Positions 1 to 8,511 of a DNA stretch of 64,000 nucleotides are shown here, piece after piece. A model generated the notes under the pieces. The model had not been told where the DNA came from. It saw nothing but the letters and a program-made list of their open reading frames with translations, and searched no databases. The position numbers and the translations under genes are program-made. Position 1 is the stretch's first letter. Every line of letters starts with the position of its first letter. The stretch is from Streptomyces sp. CB01373 (lineage in GTDB: Bacteria > Actinomycetota > Actinomycetes > Streptomycetales > Streptomycetaceae). Location of the stretch: contig NZ_NNBK01000015.1 in assembly GCF_002803075.1 (NCBI RefSeq), forward strand, positions 62,001-126,000, in the 5' to 3' direction.

Positions 1-125
1 GCGTCGACCGTGCGCTCGCCCTGGGCGAGCAGGTCGAGCAGTTCCAGGCGCTTGCCGCTGGCCAGAGCCTTCCCGCTGGCTGCGAACGCCTCGTACAGCT
101 GCGCCTTCGACTCCTTGGACGCCAT
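1..125 (-). CDS. ArsR-family transcriptional regulator, N-terminal part (runs off the window)
   Basis: The reading frame starts at ATG 125-123 and leaves the window at base 1, giving about 41 residues that begin MASKESKAQLYEAFAASGKA and continue with KRLELLDLLAQGERTVD. That is the first helix pair of the ArsR winged helix, as found in the ArsR/rhodanese fusions common in actinobacteria (family knowledge). An AG-rich ribosome site (gagaaaaggga) lies just upstream of the ATG. The C-terminal half is outside the window, so a rhodanese domain and metal-sensing residues cannot be checked. Confidence 0.75.
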   Translation of the reverse strand, partial: MASKESKAQLYEAFAASGKALASGKRLELLDLLAQGERTVD

Positions 126-263
126 GATCCCTTCCCTTTTCTCCATGGTTCTATGGAATAGCCTACCGGGCACCCGAGGACAACCGAGCGTGACTGGACT
201 CGACCACGCCGTCGCGGCCCTTGTTACAGAGCCGAGCGCTGCGGACTTTGCGGAGCGCCCCCT

Positions 264-407
264 TTAAACCCTGCATACGAAGGTCGGTGCGCGGGGGCGT
301 CTGGGGTTCGCGCCGTCGGAGGTGATGGTGGAGCGCTCCAGACCGACCAGACCGCCGACACAGACGTTGACGATCACCAGCAGCATGAACTGCAGATCCT
401 CGGAGCG
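264..407 (-). pseudogene. Remnant of the N-terminus of an MFS transporter
   Basis: The minus frame contains a hydrophobic stretch, LQFMLLVIVNVCVGGLVGLE, followed by RSTI (about 321-407). It resembles the first membrane helix of actinobacterial major facilitator proteins, which often read VVNxxVGGMVGLER there. After this helix the frame loses similarity and stops at 264. No further transmembrane segments follow, so this is at most a fossil of a transporter gene. Recognition is from memory of the family and is moderate only. Confidence 0.4.
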
Positions 408-439
408 GTGTCGCCGCCCCGACGTCGAGGGGGCGGTTC

Positions 440-600
440 TGCCATCCCGGCCGTCATCGCGGGCCTCCTGGTCGCTCCGGCCGGTCTGCTCGGGACCTTC
501 CTCGGCTACGGCGCCGTCGTCATTGCCACCGTGACCCTCGGGCTCTTCGCGCAGTACCGCATCGGCGGACGCCACTGGCCCGGGCCGCGGGAAGCATCAA
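440..600 (+). pseudogene. Possible membrane-protein remnant
   Basis: The plus frame holds one continuous hydrophobic segment (AIPAVIAGLLVAPAGLLG through FLGYGAVVIATVTLGLF) and then YRIGG, like the last helices of a transporter. No start codon with a ribosome site precedes it, and the frame runs a few bases into the next gene. It may be the tail of the same decayed transporter family as the fragment at 264-407, now in opposite orientation. Bases 126-646 otherwise show no convincing gene. Confidence 0.2.
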
Positions 601-646
601 CGAGACACCCCGCCTCCACAAGAACCAGACAGAGGGTGACCACCTC

Positions 647-1057
647 ATGAGCACCGTCGAGGACAGCAACAAGGCCATCGTCCGCGAAGCGTTCGACGCG
701 CTGTTCAACAAGCGGGACTACGCCGCCGCCGAGCGGTTCTGGTCCCCCGGCTACATCCAGCACAGCGCCCACATCGCACCCGGCCGTGAGGGACTCTTCG
801 ACCTCGTGCGGAGCTTCCCGGCGGAGCTGCGGCACGAATGCGAACTGATCATGGCCGAGGGGGACATGGTCATGGTGCGCGGCCGGTTCTCCGGGCACGG
901 CCAGCCCGCCCCGTGGATCGCCGTCGACTTCCTCCGCCTCGAGAACGGTGTCCTCGCCGAGCACTGGGACGTGATCGAGGCGGAAGCCACCCGCGAGCAG
1001 TCCCTGAGCGGCCTGCCGATGTACGGCGACGAGTTCCCCGAGGAACGCCGGGCATGA
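647..1057 (+). CDS. SnoaL-like / NTF2-fold protein
   Basis: The 136-residue protein has the length and layout of the SnoaL-like fold. It opens with a helix (NKAIVREAFDALFNKRDYAAAERFWSP), then YIQHSAHIAPGREGL, and later strands with GDMVMVRGRFSGHG and LENGVLAEHWDVIE. The YIQH and EHWD motifs are the usual pocket positions of this family, which includes polyketide cyclases, ester-type hydrolases and many uncharacterised detoxification proteins. The start at 647 follows gagggtgacc, a fair ribosome site. It sits 160 bases before a NAD(P)-binding NmrA-like gene on the same strand and may be co-transcribed with it. The substrate cannot be inferred. Confidence 0.85.
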   Translation: MSTVEDSNKAIVREAFDALFNKRDYAAAERFWSPGYIQHSAHIAPGREGLFDLVRSFPAELRHECELIMAEGDMVMVRGRFSGHGQPAPWIAVDFLRLENGVLAEHWDVIEAEATREQSLSGLPMYGDEFPEERRA

Positions 1058-1217
1058 CCGCTTACCGAGCCGCGCACGCGCCGGTACGGCGGGAGGGCTT
1101 GCCGGCACAGGTGATCCGGAGGCCGGCAGGCAGACGCGCGGGCGACCGGCGGATTGCGAGGCCGGACAGCGGCGAGCGGACCGGACATCCCGGTTCGGAA
1201 GACAGGAGGCGATCGAC

Positions 1218-2135
1218 ATGGGCGTAGGACCCATCCTTGTCACCGGCGTCGGTGGCACGGTCGGCGGAGTCGGAAGCATGGTCCTCGACCTTGTGCGTGC
1301 GCAGGGTGTGCCGGTGCGGGCTCTGGTTCATCACGACGACGAGCGGACCTCGGCGCTGCGGACCCTGGACGGGGTGGAGGTGGTGGTCGGCGACCTCACA
1401 CACGGCTCCGACGTGGTGCGGGCGCTGGCGGGCTGCCACCGCGCCTACTTCGGGATGAGCGTGTCCCCCGTCTACCTGGAGGCCGCCACCACGGTCGCGG
1501 CCGCCGTACGGGAGGGCGACGGCCTCGATCTGCTGGTGAGCATGTCGCAGATGACGGTGTCGCAGATGAGCCTCACCAGCGCCGCCGAATCCCGGCAGCA
1601 GCGACTGCACTGGCTGACCGAGCACGTCCTCGACTGGTCGGGGGCGCCGGTCGTGCACGTGCGGCCCACGGTGTTCATGGAGAATCCGCTCTTCGCCCGG
1701 GTCGCCGCCGCCTCCATCCTGCGGGACGGCACGATCCGCCTCCCGTTCGGCTCCGCCCGGACCTCTCCGGTCGCCGCGGCCGACGTGGCCGAGGTGATCG
1801 CACACCTCCTGCTCGACCCGGCCCCGCCCGCCCGCCGGGTCTACGAACTGACCGGTTCGCACTCCCGCGACATGGCAGCCATCGCCGCCGAAGTCTCCAC
1901 CGCCCTGGGCCGCACCGTGACCTACGTCGACGTGCCGTACGAGGAGTGGCTGGAGAACGACCTGAAGAAGCAGGACCTGCCGCCCCACGTCTTCGATCAC
2001 CTCGCCACCATGGCCCGGCTGCACCGCGAAAACCGCTACGACCGCGCCACGAACGACATCACCGAACTCCTCGGACGCCCCCCGCGGGAGTTCGACAGCG
2101 GATGCCGGTCCAGCACCTCACGGTGCCTGGAGTGA
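1218..2135 (+). CDS. NmrA-like NAD(P)-binding oxidoreductase (atypical SDR)
   Basis: The 305-residue protein begins with a Rossmann glycine motif (VTGVGGTVGG) and continues with a second strand and VRALVHHDDE. This is the layout of NmrA-like/SDR_a5 proteins, which bind NAD(P) and act either as redox sensors or as reductases. A conserved central VVHVRPTVFMENPLF segment matches the family's substrate-side region. No classical YxxxK pair is evident, as is usual in NmrA proteins. The ATG at 1218 lies behind gacaggaggcgatcgac, a clear ribosome site. The gene is downstream of the SnoaL-like gene and convergent with the MarR gene at 2241. Confidence 0.85.
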   Translation: MGVGPILVTGVGGTVGGVGSMVLDLVRAQGVPVRALVHHDDERTSALRTLDGVEVVVGDLTHGSDVVRALAGCHRAYFGMSVSPVYLEAATTVAAAVREGDGLDLLVSMSQMTVSQMSLTSAAESRQQRLHWLTEHVLDWSGAPVVHVRPTVFMENPLFARVAAASILRDGTIRLPFGSARTSPVAAADVAEVIAHLLLDPAPPARRVYELTGSHSRDMAAIAAEVSTALGRTVTYVDVPYEEWLENDLKKQDLPPHVFDHLATMARLHRENRYDRATNDITELLGRPPREFDSGCRSSTSRCLE

Positions 2136-2240
2136 GTCCGGTGCGGGTGCCTTCGCTCGCTGCTGGGTCCCGCCGCCGGGGCCTCGCGCCGGCGAAGGCC
2201 ACTCCTGGGGCACTGACGCCCAACCAGCCTCGCTGGTCGC

Positions 2241-2723
2241 TCAGTTGCCGTGGCTTCGTCCCGGGTCCTGGCTGTCGCGCTGGGCCCTGCGTTGGAGATC
2301 GGCCACACGTTGCAGAGCCGTCTTCAAGGCGGCGTACTCCTGCTTGCCGAGTGCCTTGGCGTGGCGTTCCTCGATCGTGCGCATGATGGCGGCGGCGGCC
2401 TCCATCTGGAGCAGGCCGCGTTCGGTGGGGCAGATCAGTTTGGCGCGGCGGTCCGCAGGGTCGGGTCTGCGTTCGACGTAGCCCAGGCGTTCGAGGTCGT
2501 CGATGAGGGAGCCGATGACCTGCTTGTGCTGTCCGGAGGCGCGGGCGAGTTCGCTGGCGCGGATGCCGTCGGCTCGCAGGTAGGCGAGGACGGCGCCGGC
2601 GCGGGGCCGGATGTCGTCGAAGCCCTGCTCGGCGAGCTCGGTGAACAGCTCCCGCTGAACGGAGAAGAGGATCCGGGCGGCGAGCACGCCGAGGTCCGGT
2701 TCCGTGGCCTGGTGCCCGGTCAA
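2241..2723 (-). CDS. MarR-family transcriptional regulator
   Basis: This is a 160-residue protein of typical MarR length. An N-terminal dimerisation helix is followed by the winged helix (RASELARASGQHKQVIGSLIDDLE) and the wing RLGYVERRPDPADRRAKLICPTERG, the diagnostic DxRxK/R wing of the family. It is transcribed divergently from the isochorismatase-family gene at 2936, with about 210 bases between the starts. Those bases contain an AT-rich palindrome that stands out in this GC-rich DNA and is a likely operator. The probable role is local, ligand-responsive repression of the divergent hydrolase gene and of itself. The ligand is unknown. Confidence 0.9.
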   Translation of the reverse strand: MTGHQATEPDLGVLAARILFSVQRELFTELAEQGFDDIRPRAGAVLAYLRADGIRASELARASGQHKQVIGSLIDDLERLGYVERRPDPADRRAKLICPTERGLLQMEAAAAIMRTIEERHAKALGKQEYAALKTALQRVADLQRRAQRDSQDPGRSHGN

Positions 2724-2866
2724 CGCTGCTCCCGTCCCGGCGGCTGTCCGCCGCTCGTGCTGTGTGACCAGCGGTTCTACTCACCCGCCCAGTGGGCCCG
2801 CGACCCAGCCCCGGGGCCCTACCCGACCAGTGCTTGCGCCTCGGAGGGCCGAGGTATAGCGTCAAG

Positions 2867-2899
2867 TAGTCACCAAATTTGACTATCTAGTTTAGTGAC
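2867..2899. promoter_or_regulatory. Probable MarR operator in the divergent promoter
   Basis: TAGTCA (2867-2872) and TGACTA (2880-2885) form a perfect inverted repeat around CCAAATT, and a second half-site-like TAGTTTAGTGAC follows at 2888-2899. The segment is markedly AT-rich compared with its surroundings and lies 37-69 bases before the isochorismatase start. This is the placement expected for a MarR repressor site overlapping the promoter of the divergent gene. Binding is inferred. Confidence 0.55.
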
Positions 2900-2935
2900 C
2901 AATAAAGCTGTGGCTCAACCCTCGAGGAGCGGAAG

Positions 2936-3562
2936 ATGAGCGAGCGCAGCAAGTTCCTGGAGCCGGTCACCCGGGAGAACACCGCCGTGGTGCTGGTCGA
3001 CCACCAAGTGGGTCTTCTGTCCGGCGTCCGGGACATCCCCGTCGAGGAACTGAAGCACAACGTGGTGGCGCTGGCACGGGCGGCGACCGTGCTGGGCATG
3101 CCACTGGTCGTCACCACCACTGCAGCCGACAGCATGTGGGGGCCGACCACCCCCGAACTGGTCCAGGCGCTGCCTGCCGGACAGAAGATCATCGACCGCA
3201 GCACGGTCAACGCCTGGCACGACGACCGGGTCCACGAGGCCATCGAGACCACCGGCCGACGAAAGCTGATCTTCGCCGGGGTGTCGCTCAAGGTATGCGC
3301 GGCACTGCCCGCGATCTCCGCGACGGCAGCCGGGTACGACGCCTACGTCGCCGTGGACGCCTCCGGCACCTTCAGCCGGACCAAGCGGGAGGCCGGACTG
3401 CTGCGCATGCAGCAGGCGGGCGTCATCGTCAGCGACTACGCCACTCTCATGGTCGAGTCCCTGGCCGACAACGCCTCCCCCGAGGCCGGTCCCTGCTACG
3501 CCGCACTCGACATGCCGTTCGCCGTCCTGGTCGGCCAGATCTCCGCCGCCCACCAGGCCTAG
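2936..3562 (+). CDS. Isochorismatase-family cysteine hydrolase
   Basis: The 208-residue protein has the fold motifs of the isochorismatase/nicotinamidase superfamily. The catalytic Asp is in VVLVDHQVG (D22), a central KIIDRSTVNAW segment follows, and the nucleophile is Cys121 in FAGVSLKVCAALPA. This combination hydrolyses amides or enol-ethers through a thioester. The cis-peptide region before the Cys and the length fit the stand-alone hydrolases annotated near MarR regulators. The start follows gaggagcggaag. The lysine seen in nicotinamidases is not evident at the expected place (IIDRS), so nicotinamidase activity is doubtful and the substrate is open. Confidence 0.85.
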   Translation: MSERSKFLEPVTRENTAVVLVDHQVGLLSGVRDIPVEELKHNVVALARAATVLGMPLVVTTTAADSMWGPTTPELVQALPAGQKIIDRSTVNAWHDDRVHEAIETTGRRKLIFAGVSLKVCAALPAISATAAGYDAYVAVDASGTFSRTKREAGLLRMQQAGVIVSDYATLMVESLADNASPEAGPCYAALDMPFAVLVGQISAAHQA

Positions 3563-3601
3563 CCCGAGGCGTCGGAGATCCTGAGGTTCCCCGGTCCGGT
3601 G

Positions 3602-4285
3602 TCAGAACGATGCAGCCGCTGTGGGCGCCTCGGGGGCCGGTGACGCGGCGGTCTCCCAGGTAAATCCGTCCGGATCGGTGAAAGGGTCGGCGGCGGTGCC
3701 GAGGGCGATGCGGTGGGAGCCGGTGCCGTCGTCGGAGACGCCGAGGTCCTTGGCCAGGCCGCGGCGCTTGTACAGCGCCAGCTTGACGGGGCTGGAGTCG
3801 CCGGAGGCGAACTCGGCGTACTTGCCGCCGAAGCTTCTGGCCACGGTCAGACCGCGGCCGACGTAGAACTGCTTGCTGGCCTTCACGTCCTCGACGCCGA
3901 GCAGGAGGACGACCTCGTCGATCTCGCGAGTGGCCGGGCCGGTGTCCTTCTTCGCCGAGGTCGCGACCTTCCAGATCGTCCCGTCCGGGGCCTGGACGAC
4001 GCCGCCATAGCCCCACAGCGACTTCGCGGCGGGCTTCAGCACCGTGGCGCCCGCGTCGACGGCGGCGTCCAGGAAGCTGTCGACGGTGGCCGGCCCGGAC
4101 ACCGTGAGCGCCAGGGTGAAGCCGCGGAATCCGGTGGAGTCTGCGTCGGACGCCCGCAGGCTTACGTACGTGTCCACCCCGAAGGCGGTGTAGAAGCGGT
4201 GGGCAGCCTCGGGGTCGGCCACCTCGAGGATGACGGACGCGATGGACGTGGTGGATGCGGTGGAAGTCGTGGTTGCCATGACCAT
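3602..4285 (-). CDS. VOC-family (glyoxalase-like) protein, two-domain
   Basis: The 227-residue protein contains two VOC repeats. The first has SVILEVADPEAAHRFYTAFG, and the second has DEVVLLLGVEDVKASKQFYVGRG and ends with DPFTDPDGFTWE. Such proteins are paralogues of glyoxalase I, dioxygenases and bleomycin-binding proteins. Many are metal-independent binding proteins. The preferred start, ATG at 4285, overlaps the stop of the AraC gene by one base (TGATG), so the two are probably translated together. A second in-frame ATG lies two codons later at 4279. It was probably recruited as the target or partner of the AraC regulator. The substrate is unknown. Confidence 0.85.
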   Translation of the reverse strand: MVMATTTSTASTTSIASVILEVADPEAAHRFYTAFGVDTYVSLRASDADSTGFRGFTLALTVSGPATVDSFLDAAVDAGATVLKPAAKSLWGYGGVVQAPDGTIWKVATSAKKDTGPATREIDEVVLLLGVEDVKASKQFYVGRGLTVARSFGGKYAEFASGDSSPVKLALYKRRGLAKDLGVSDDGTGSHRIALGTAADPFTDPDGFTWETAASPAPEAPTAAASF

Positions 4286-4803
4286 CACGCTAGGGGCTGG
4301 TCGGGAGCCGGCGCTTCTCGATTCCTGACCGGTCTTGTCACTTGCTTCGCCACGCACGCCGGCATCCCCTCCACCGTGATCGCAGAACCCCCGTCGTCGG
4401 ACGCGCCCACAGCATCGGCATGACCGGCCTCCTCCGCCGCCTGGCGCCGGAAGGCCCCGGGCGGCATGCCGACGAGCTCGGTGAAGCGGGTGGTGAACGT
4501 GCCCAGCGACGCGCAGCCGACCGCGAAGCAGACATCGGTGACGCTGAGGTCACCCCGCCGCAGCAGCGCCGTCGCGCGCTCGATGCGGCGCGTCATCAGG
4601 TACGCGTACGGCGACTCACCGTAGGCGGCCCGGAACGACCGGCTCAGGTGCCCGGCGGACATGTTCACGTCCCGGGCGAGCGCCTCCACGTTCAGCGGCT
4701 GCGCGTACTCCCTGTCGATCCGGTCCCGGACACGGCGCAGCCGCGCGAGATCGGCCAGGCGCTGCGCCTGGACGCGTGCTCGCCGCCACTCGGGCTGGCA
4801 CAT
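4285..4803 (-). CDS. AraC-family transcriptional regulator
   Basis: The 172-residue protein carries an AraC DNA-binding domain. The first HTH is LNVEALARDVNMSAGHLSRSFRAAYGESPYAYL and the second is SVTDVCFAVGCASLGTFTTRFTELVGMPPGAFRR. The domain lies at about residues 20-130, with little N-terminal effector domain, so it resembles short MarA/SoxS-like members. Start 4803 is chosen because agagggggag stands about eight bases upstream. The ATG ten codons earlier has no comparable site. It overlaps the downstream VOC gene by one base. Confidence 0.85.
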   Translation of the reverse strand: MCQPEWRRARVQAQRLADLARLRRVRDRIDREYAQPLNVEALARDVNMSAGHLSRSFRAAYGESPYAYLMTRRIERATALLRRGDLSVTDVCFAVGCASLGTFTTRFTELVGMPPGAFRRQAAEEAGHADAVGASDDGGSAITVEGMPACVAKQVTRPVRNREAPAPDQPLA

Positions 4804-4955
4804 GGGCACACTCCCCCTCTTTTCGTCTTTCATACGTCCACGAGTGCCCTGGTGCTGGCGGCCGGAAGGGCCGATACCTCGGCGCTGGGGCGCCGCCGCG
4901 TTCCTGCAGGCGGCGGCGCTGCCGGACCGTACGGCCTCATCGGCACCCGCACGAC

Positions 4956-5366
4956 TCAGCGAAGCTCCTGGATACGGACCAGGTTGCCCGCAGGATCGCG
5001 GAAGGCACAGTCGCGGATACCGTACGGCTGCTCGGTCGGCTCCTGCACGACCTCGGTGTCCCCGGCCTGCACCCTCTCGAACGTGGCGTCGAGGTCCGGG
5101 GTGGCCAGCAGGATCCAGCCGTAGGTGCCCTTGGCCATCATCTCGGTGATGGTGCGGCGTTCATCCTCGGTGATTCCCGGGTCGGCAGCCGGCGGCGCCA
5201 GAAGGATCGACGTGTCGGGCTGACCGGCCGGGCCGACCGTGATCCAGCGCATCTTCCCCTGCCCGACGTCGCTGCGGACCTCGAAGCCGAGGACGTCTCG
5301 GTAGAAGGCGAGCGACGCATCCGGGTCGTCGTGCGGGAGGGAAGTCGCGTGAATGGTGATGTTCAT
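4956..5366 (-). CDS. VOC-family protein, single domain
   Basis: The 136-residue protein starts MNITIHATSLPHDDPDASLA, then FYRDVLGFEV, and ends FRDPAGNLVRIQEL. These are the first and last beta-strands of a VOC domain. The acidic-loop insertion (PAADPGITEDERRTITEMMAKG) is typical of the actinobacterial subgroup usually annotated as glyoxalase/bleomycin-resistance protein. The metal ligands of glyoxalase I cannot be assigned with certainty. The ATG at 5366-5364 overlaps the TGA that ends the degraded phosphatase frame (ATGA), so it may once have been translated as the second cistron of that operon. Confidence 0.85.
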   Translation of the reverse strand: MNITIHATSLPHDDPDASLAFYRDVLGFEVRSDVGQGKMRWITVGPAGQPDTSILLAPPAADPGITEDERRTITEMMAKGTYGWILLATPDLDATFERVQAGDTEVVQEPTEQPYGIRDCAFRDPAGNLVRIQELR

Positions 5367-6301
5367 GACGGCCAGATTAGAGGCGGCTCTGTGCCTGCGC
5401 TTCTCCATTCCTGATCGATATTTTGAGGGCGCAGCTGGGTGTTCCGGCTGGGTCCGAGCCATTCCAGGCAGAGCACGGTGGCGTCGTCGGCCGGCTGCCC
5501 GGCGTGGTGGTCCACTATCGCGTGCATCAAGCGTCGCATCGTCTCGGCGAATGGCAGGCCGTCCGCGTAGTGGCGGACGATGAAGTCCGTCAGGCCGTCC
5601 AGACCGAACTCAGGGCCGCAACGGTCTCGGGCCTCTGTGACGCCGTCGGTGTAGAGCACGACGCGGTCTCCGGGTTCCAGTTGCTCGCGGCAGAGGGTGG
5701 CGGGGACGTCCAGTTCGGTCCCCAGCGGGTGCGAGGGTGGACACCTCAACGTGGTGATCCACCTCCCGCCTCTGATCAGGACCGGCGCCGGGTGGCCGCG
5801 GTTGCCGCCACGATTGCCACGGCGTGGTTGGCGAAGCACAGCGGGGGCATGAGGTTCCAGCGCGATCAGCGAGGCCAGCACGGCTGCTTGCTCGGGCCCG
5901 ACTCCGGGGGCGAGATCGACCCGTAGCACGCCGAGCCGCTCGGTGCCGCCCAGGATCGGCACCCACCACCGGCGCGGCTCCCCGTCGCCGCCCGGCAGGA
6001 GTTGGCTGCCGGCGAACGCCCGGCCGGCAGGGTGCCGTCGACCTCGTAGGTCTCACCCCCCGGCGCCGGCGTCGAGGCCCTGGCCCGTGACCTCCCGCAG
6101 CAGTTGCCGGCGCAGGTCCGGAAGGAAGACGCGCGCATCGCCCATCCCCGCCCGTGCCGCGTGCTTGGCCACCAGCGCGGGCAGCTGATCAAAGCCGCGT
6201 ATATGGCCCTCACCGAGGATCCCGGAGAGCCATTCGTCGCCGTCCGGCAGAGCCACGCCCGCCACCTCCGTCCTTCCGGTCGTGGTGTCATGCCGCCCCA
6301 C
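5363..6301 (-). pseudogene. Broken PP2C-type (SpoIIE/RsbU) phosphatase
   Basis: Pieces of one SpoIIE-domain serine phosphatase lie in all three minus frames. The N-terminal regulatory part runs from 6301 to about 6053 in the first frame. A short piece, ETYEVDGTLPAGRS, is in the second. From about 5990 the third frame reads MPILGGTERLGVLRVDLAPG and later continues with GHPAPVLIRGGRW, then LEPGDRVVLYTDGVTEARD and DDATVLCLEW, the C-terminal phosphatase motifs. At about 5865-5770 another frame carries LMPPLCFANHAVAIVAA, the start of the catalytic domain, directly followed by the GHPAP motif. Much of the catalytic core, including the early metal-binding Asp/Gly motifs, is therefore deleted. At least two frameshifts plus one internal deletion make it non-functional as a phosphatase. 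Confidence 0.75.
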
Positions 6302-6373
6302 TGCTCAACCTTTCACCCGGGCCAGGCACCGCTTCCACCACAAGTCTGCTCGCGTGGTTGCAGCACTCGGGTG

Positions 6374-6483
6374 TCACAGGGGCAGAGGGCGGGCTGAGAC
6401 GACGTCCGCCATGACGAGGGTGGAGCTGAGGCGCTGGACACCGGGCAGGGTGGCGAGACGCTCTGTGGCACGAGTTGGCCGCT
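6374..6483 (-). pseudogene. C-terminal fragment of an Lrp/AsnC regulator
   Basis: The minus strand reads TERLATLPGVQRLSSTLVMA followed by DVVSARPLPL and a TGA at 6376-6374. This is the end of the effector (RAM) domain of Lrp/AsnC regulators. About 35 codons remain. The HTH domain and most of the sensor domain are missing. The fragment abuts a divergent LysE-type exporter fragment at 6485, and Lrp/AsnC genes commonly stand divergent to LysE exporters. One deletion across the shared promoter would explain both truncations. Confidence 0.65.
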
Positions 6484-6484
6484 C

Positions 6485-6673
6485 ATGGCTCAGATCGCTG
6501 TGCTGGGCCCGGTGCACACCGCCAACTGCGCCGTGGTCTACACAGGCGTGGGCACCGCCGCGCGACGGGTGCTGCGAACACGTCCAGCCGTCGCCTCAGC
6601 AGTGACCCGCTTCTCGGGAGCCGCGATGATCGTCATCGGTGTCCTGCTGCTGGTGGAGCGGCTGCTCGCGTAG
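6485..6673 (+). pseudogene. C-terminal fragment of a LysE-family amino-acid exporter
   Basis: The 62 codons begin at 6485 and encode LGPVHTANCAVVYTGVGTAA, then RRVLRTRPAVASAVTRFSGAAMIVIGVLLLVERL. This matches the last helix region of LysE/RhtB exporters, including the conserved RFSGAAMIVIG stretch. An intact member has about 205 residues and five or six helices; only the last two remain. There is no ribosome site before the ATG. It is truncated at the same point as the divergent Lrp fragment. Confidence 0.7.
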
Positions 6674-6760
6674 TGCCGACGGCGCGGCTTCCCGTGGCCG
6701 GCCGTGGCGGCGTCGAGGTCCGTCCTGGAACCTTGGCGCCGCCCGGTGCGAGCCCCTCTA

Positions 6761-8245
6761 CTACCGCAGTACGGCCATCATGACGCTGCGCGCGATGGGA
6801 GCGCCGAGTCGGCCGCCGGAGATGTCCTGGCGGGAGATGTCCATGTCGGTGGGGTCGATGAAGACGGCGACGGCAACCGAGGCGCCGTCGGGCTTTTTGC
6901 CGTAGGAGACGAACCAGCCGTAAGGAACTTCGTCGGCGACGTTCACGCCTCGCTGCGCTGTGCCGGTCTTGCCGCCGACCACGATGCCGTCGATCAGCGC
7001 GCGCTGGGCGCTGCCTTCCTTGGCAGTGTGCTCCATCATCTGCTGCACCTTGTGCGCGGTGTCGGCGGAGACGGCCTGGCTCATGACGGTCGGCGCGGTC
7101 TTCTCCAGAGCGCTGAGGTCCGGTCCCCGGATCTCGTCGACGATGTAGGGCTGCATGAGCTTGCCGTCGTTGGCCAGTGCCGCGGTGACCATGGCCATCT
7201 GCATGGGAGTGCTGGTGAGGCTGCCTTGCCCCATGCCGGTCAGCGCGGTTCCTGGCTTGTCCAGGTCCTGCGGATAGATGCTCTTCGTGGCGCGCAGGTC
7301 TCCGAAGTCCGGTGAGTAGACGTCCTCGTTGAACCCGAACTTCTCCGCCGTCTCGCGCATCCGGTCCTCCCCCAGCTTGGCGGCGGCGTCGAGGAAGACG
7401 TTGTTGCAGGAGTACTGCATCGCGGTCTTCATGGAAGCGTTGCCGCAGGTCGCGTCGCCGGCCTCGCTGCCGATCCGGTTCGTCGACTGGGGCAACGGGT
7501 AGGGGGACACCGCCCCGCTCGGAGCGTCGATGTCCGAGACCACGCCGTGCTCCAGGGCCGCGGCAGCCGTGAGGATCTTGAACGTGGAGCCGGGCGGATA
7601 GGTCTCCCGCAGCGGCCGGTTCGCCAGCGGCTTGCCCTTGTCCTTGTCCAGGGCCAGGAACCTGTCGGACTCCTTGAAGGTGTTGCCCGCGAACACCGAC
7701 GGATCGTAGGACGGCGCCGACGCCAGGGCCAGCACCTTCCCGGTCTTCGGATCCAGAGCGACCACGGCCCCCCGCGCACCCTTCAGACCGGTCAGCCCCT
7801 TGTACGCCGCCTTCTGCGCCCGCGGGTCGATCGTCGTCACCACGGACCCTGTGCCACGTTCCTTGCCCGTCGCCACGTCCAGGAAGTGCTGGAACGCCAG
7901 CCGGTCGTCCTGCCCCGACAGGATGCCGTCATAGGTCTTCTCCAGCAGCGACATGCCCTGCGCCTGTGACGCGAAGCCGGTCACCGGCGCGTACATCGGA
8001 CCGTTGACGTAGGTGCGCTTGTACTTGAGTTCCCTGCCCGCGACCGCCTCGGCCCCGGTCACCGCCTCGCCACCGACGATGATGTCACCCCGTGGAGCGG
8101 CGAACCGTTCGATCAGCACACGGCGATTGTGCGTATCCGACGCCAACTCCTCGGCATTCACGTATTGCAGCCAGTTCGCCCGAACCAGCAGAGCCAGCAT
8201 CAGCACGCCGCAGAAGACAGCAATCGCCCGCACAGGCCGGTTCAT
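6761..8245 (-). CDS. Penicillin-binding protein (PbpA/FtsI-type transpeptidase)
   Basis: The 494-residue protein has an N-terminal membrane anchor (residues about 6-22), a PBP dimerisation region, and a transpeptidase domain with all active-site motifs: STFK (220-223, acylated Ser220), SCN (279-281) and KTGTA (from 426). It would cross-link peptidoglycan stem peptides outside the membrane and be a beta-lactam target. ATG 8245 is preferred over upstream starts because ctggaggccggcg precedes it and the membrane segment follows at once. The length matches Streptomyces PbpA. Unlike PbpA of the ftsW-pknB cluster, it stands alone here, so it is probably an accessory paralogue. Confidence 0.92.
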   Translation of the reverse strand: MNRPVRAIAVFCGVLMLALLVRANWLQYVNAEELASDTHNRRVLIERFAAPRGDIIVGGEAVTGAEAVAGRELKYKRTYVNGPMYAPVTGFASQAQGMSLLEKTYDGILSGQDDRLAFQHFLDVATGKERGTGSVVTTIDPRAQKAAYKGLTGLKGARGAVVALDPKTGKVLALASAPSYDPSVFAGNTFKESDRFLALDKDKGKPLANRPLRETYPPGSTFKILTAAAALEHGVVSDIDAPSGAVSPYPLPQSTNRIGSEAGDATCGNASMKTAMQYSCNNVFLDAAAKLGEDRMRETAEKFGFNEDVYSPDFGDLRATKSIYPQDLDKPGTALTGMGQGSLTSTPMQMAMVTAALANDGKLMQPYIVDEIRGPDLSALEKTAPTVMSQAVSADTAHKVQQMMEHTAKEGSAQRALIDGIVVGGKTGTAQRGVNVADEVPYGWFVSYGKKPDGASVAVAVFIDPTDMDISRQDISGGRLGAPIARSVMMAVLR

Positions 8246-8511
8246 CGCCGGCCTCCAGCTACGAGCCCGGGCATGGTGGCCGTGGCCAACTGGGCAGGTC
8301 GCAGGCGGTTCCTGACGATTATGAGGGTAGGTAGGGCCATGCGAGCACCATAGCCGCACAGTTCGCACAGGGGTTCGGGCTCCCCCGTCGCTGCGACGGA
8401 TCGTCGACAGGGCAGACTCACACAACACGCCGTGTCCCGCCCACCAAGGGGTGGGCTCAGTGCCCGGGCTGCGTCCTTCCGCAGCGCGCACATGTTCCGG
8501 AGCCGACAAGT

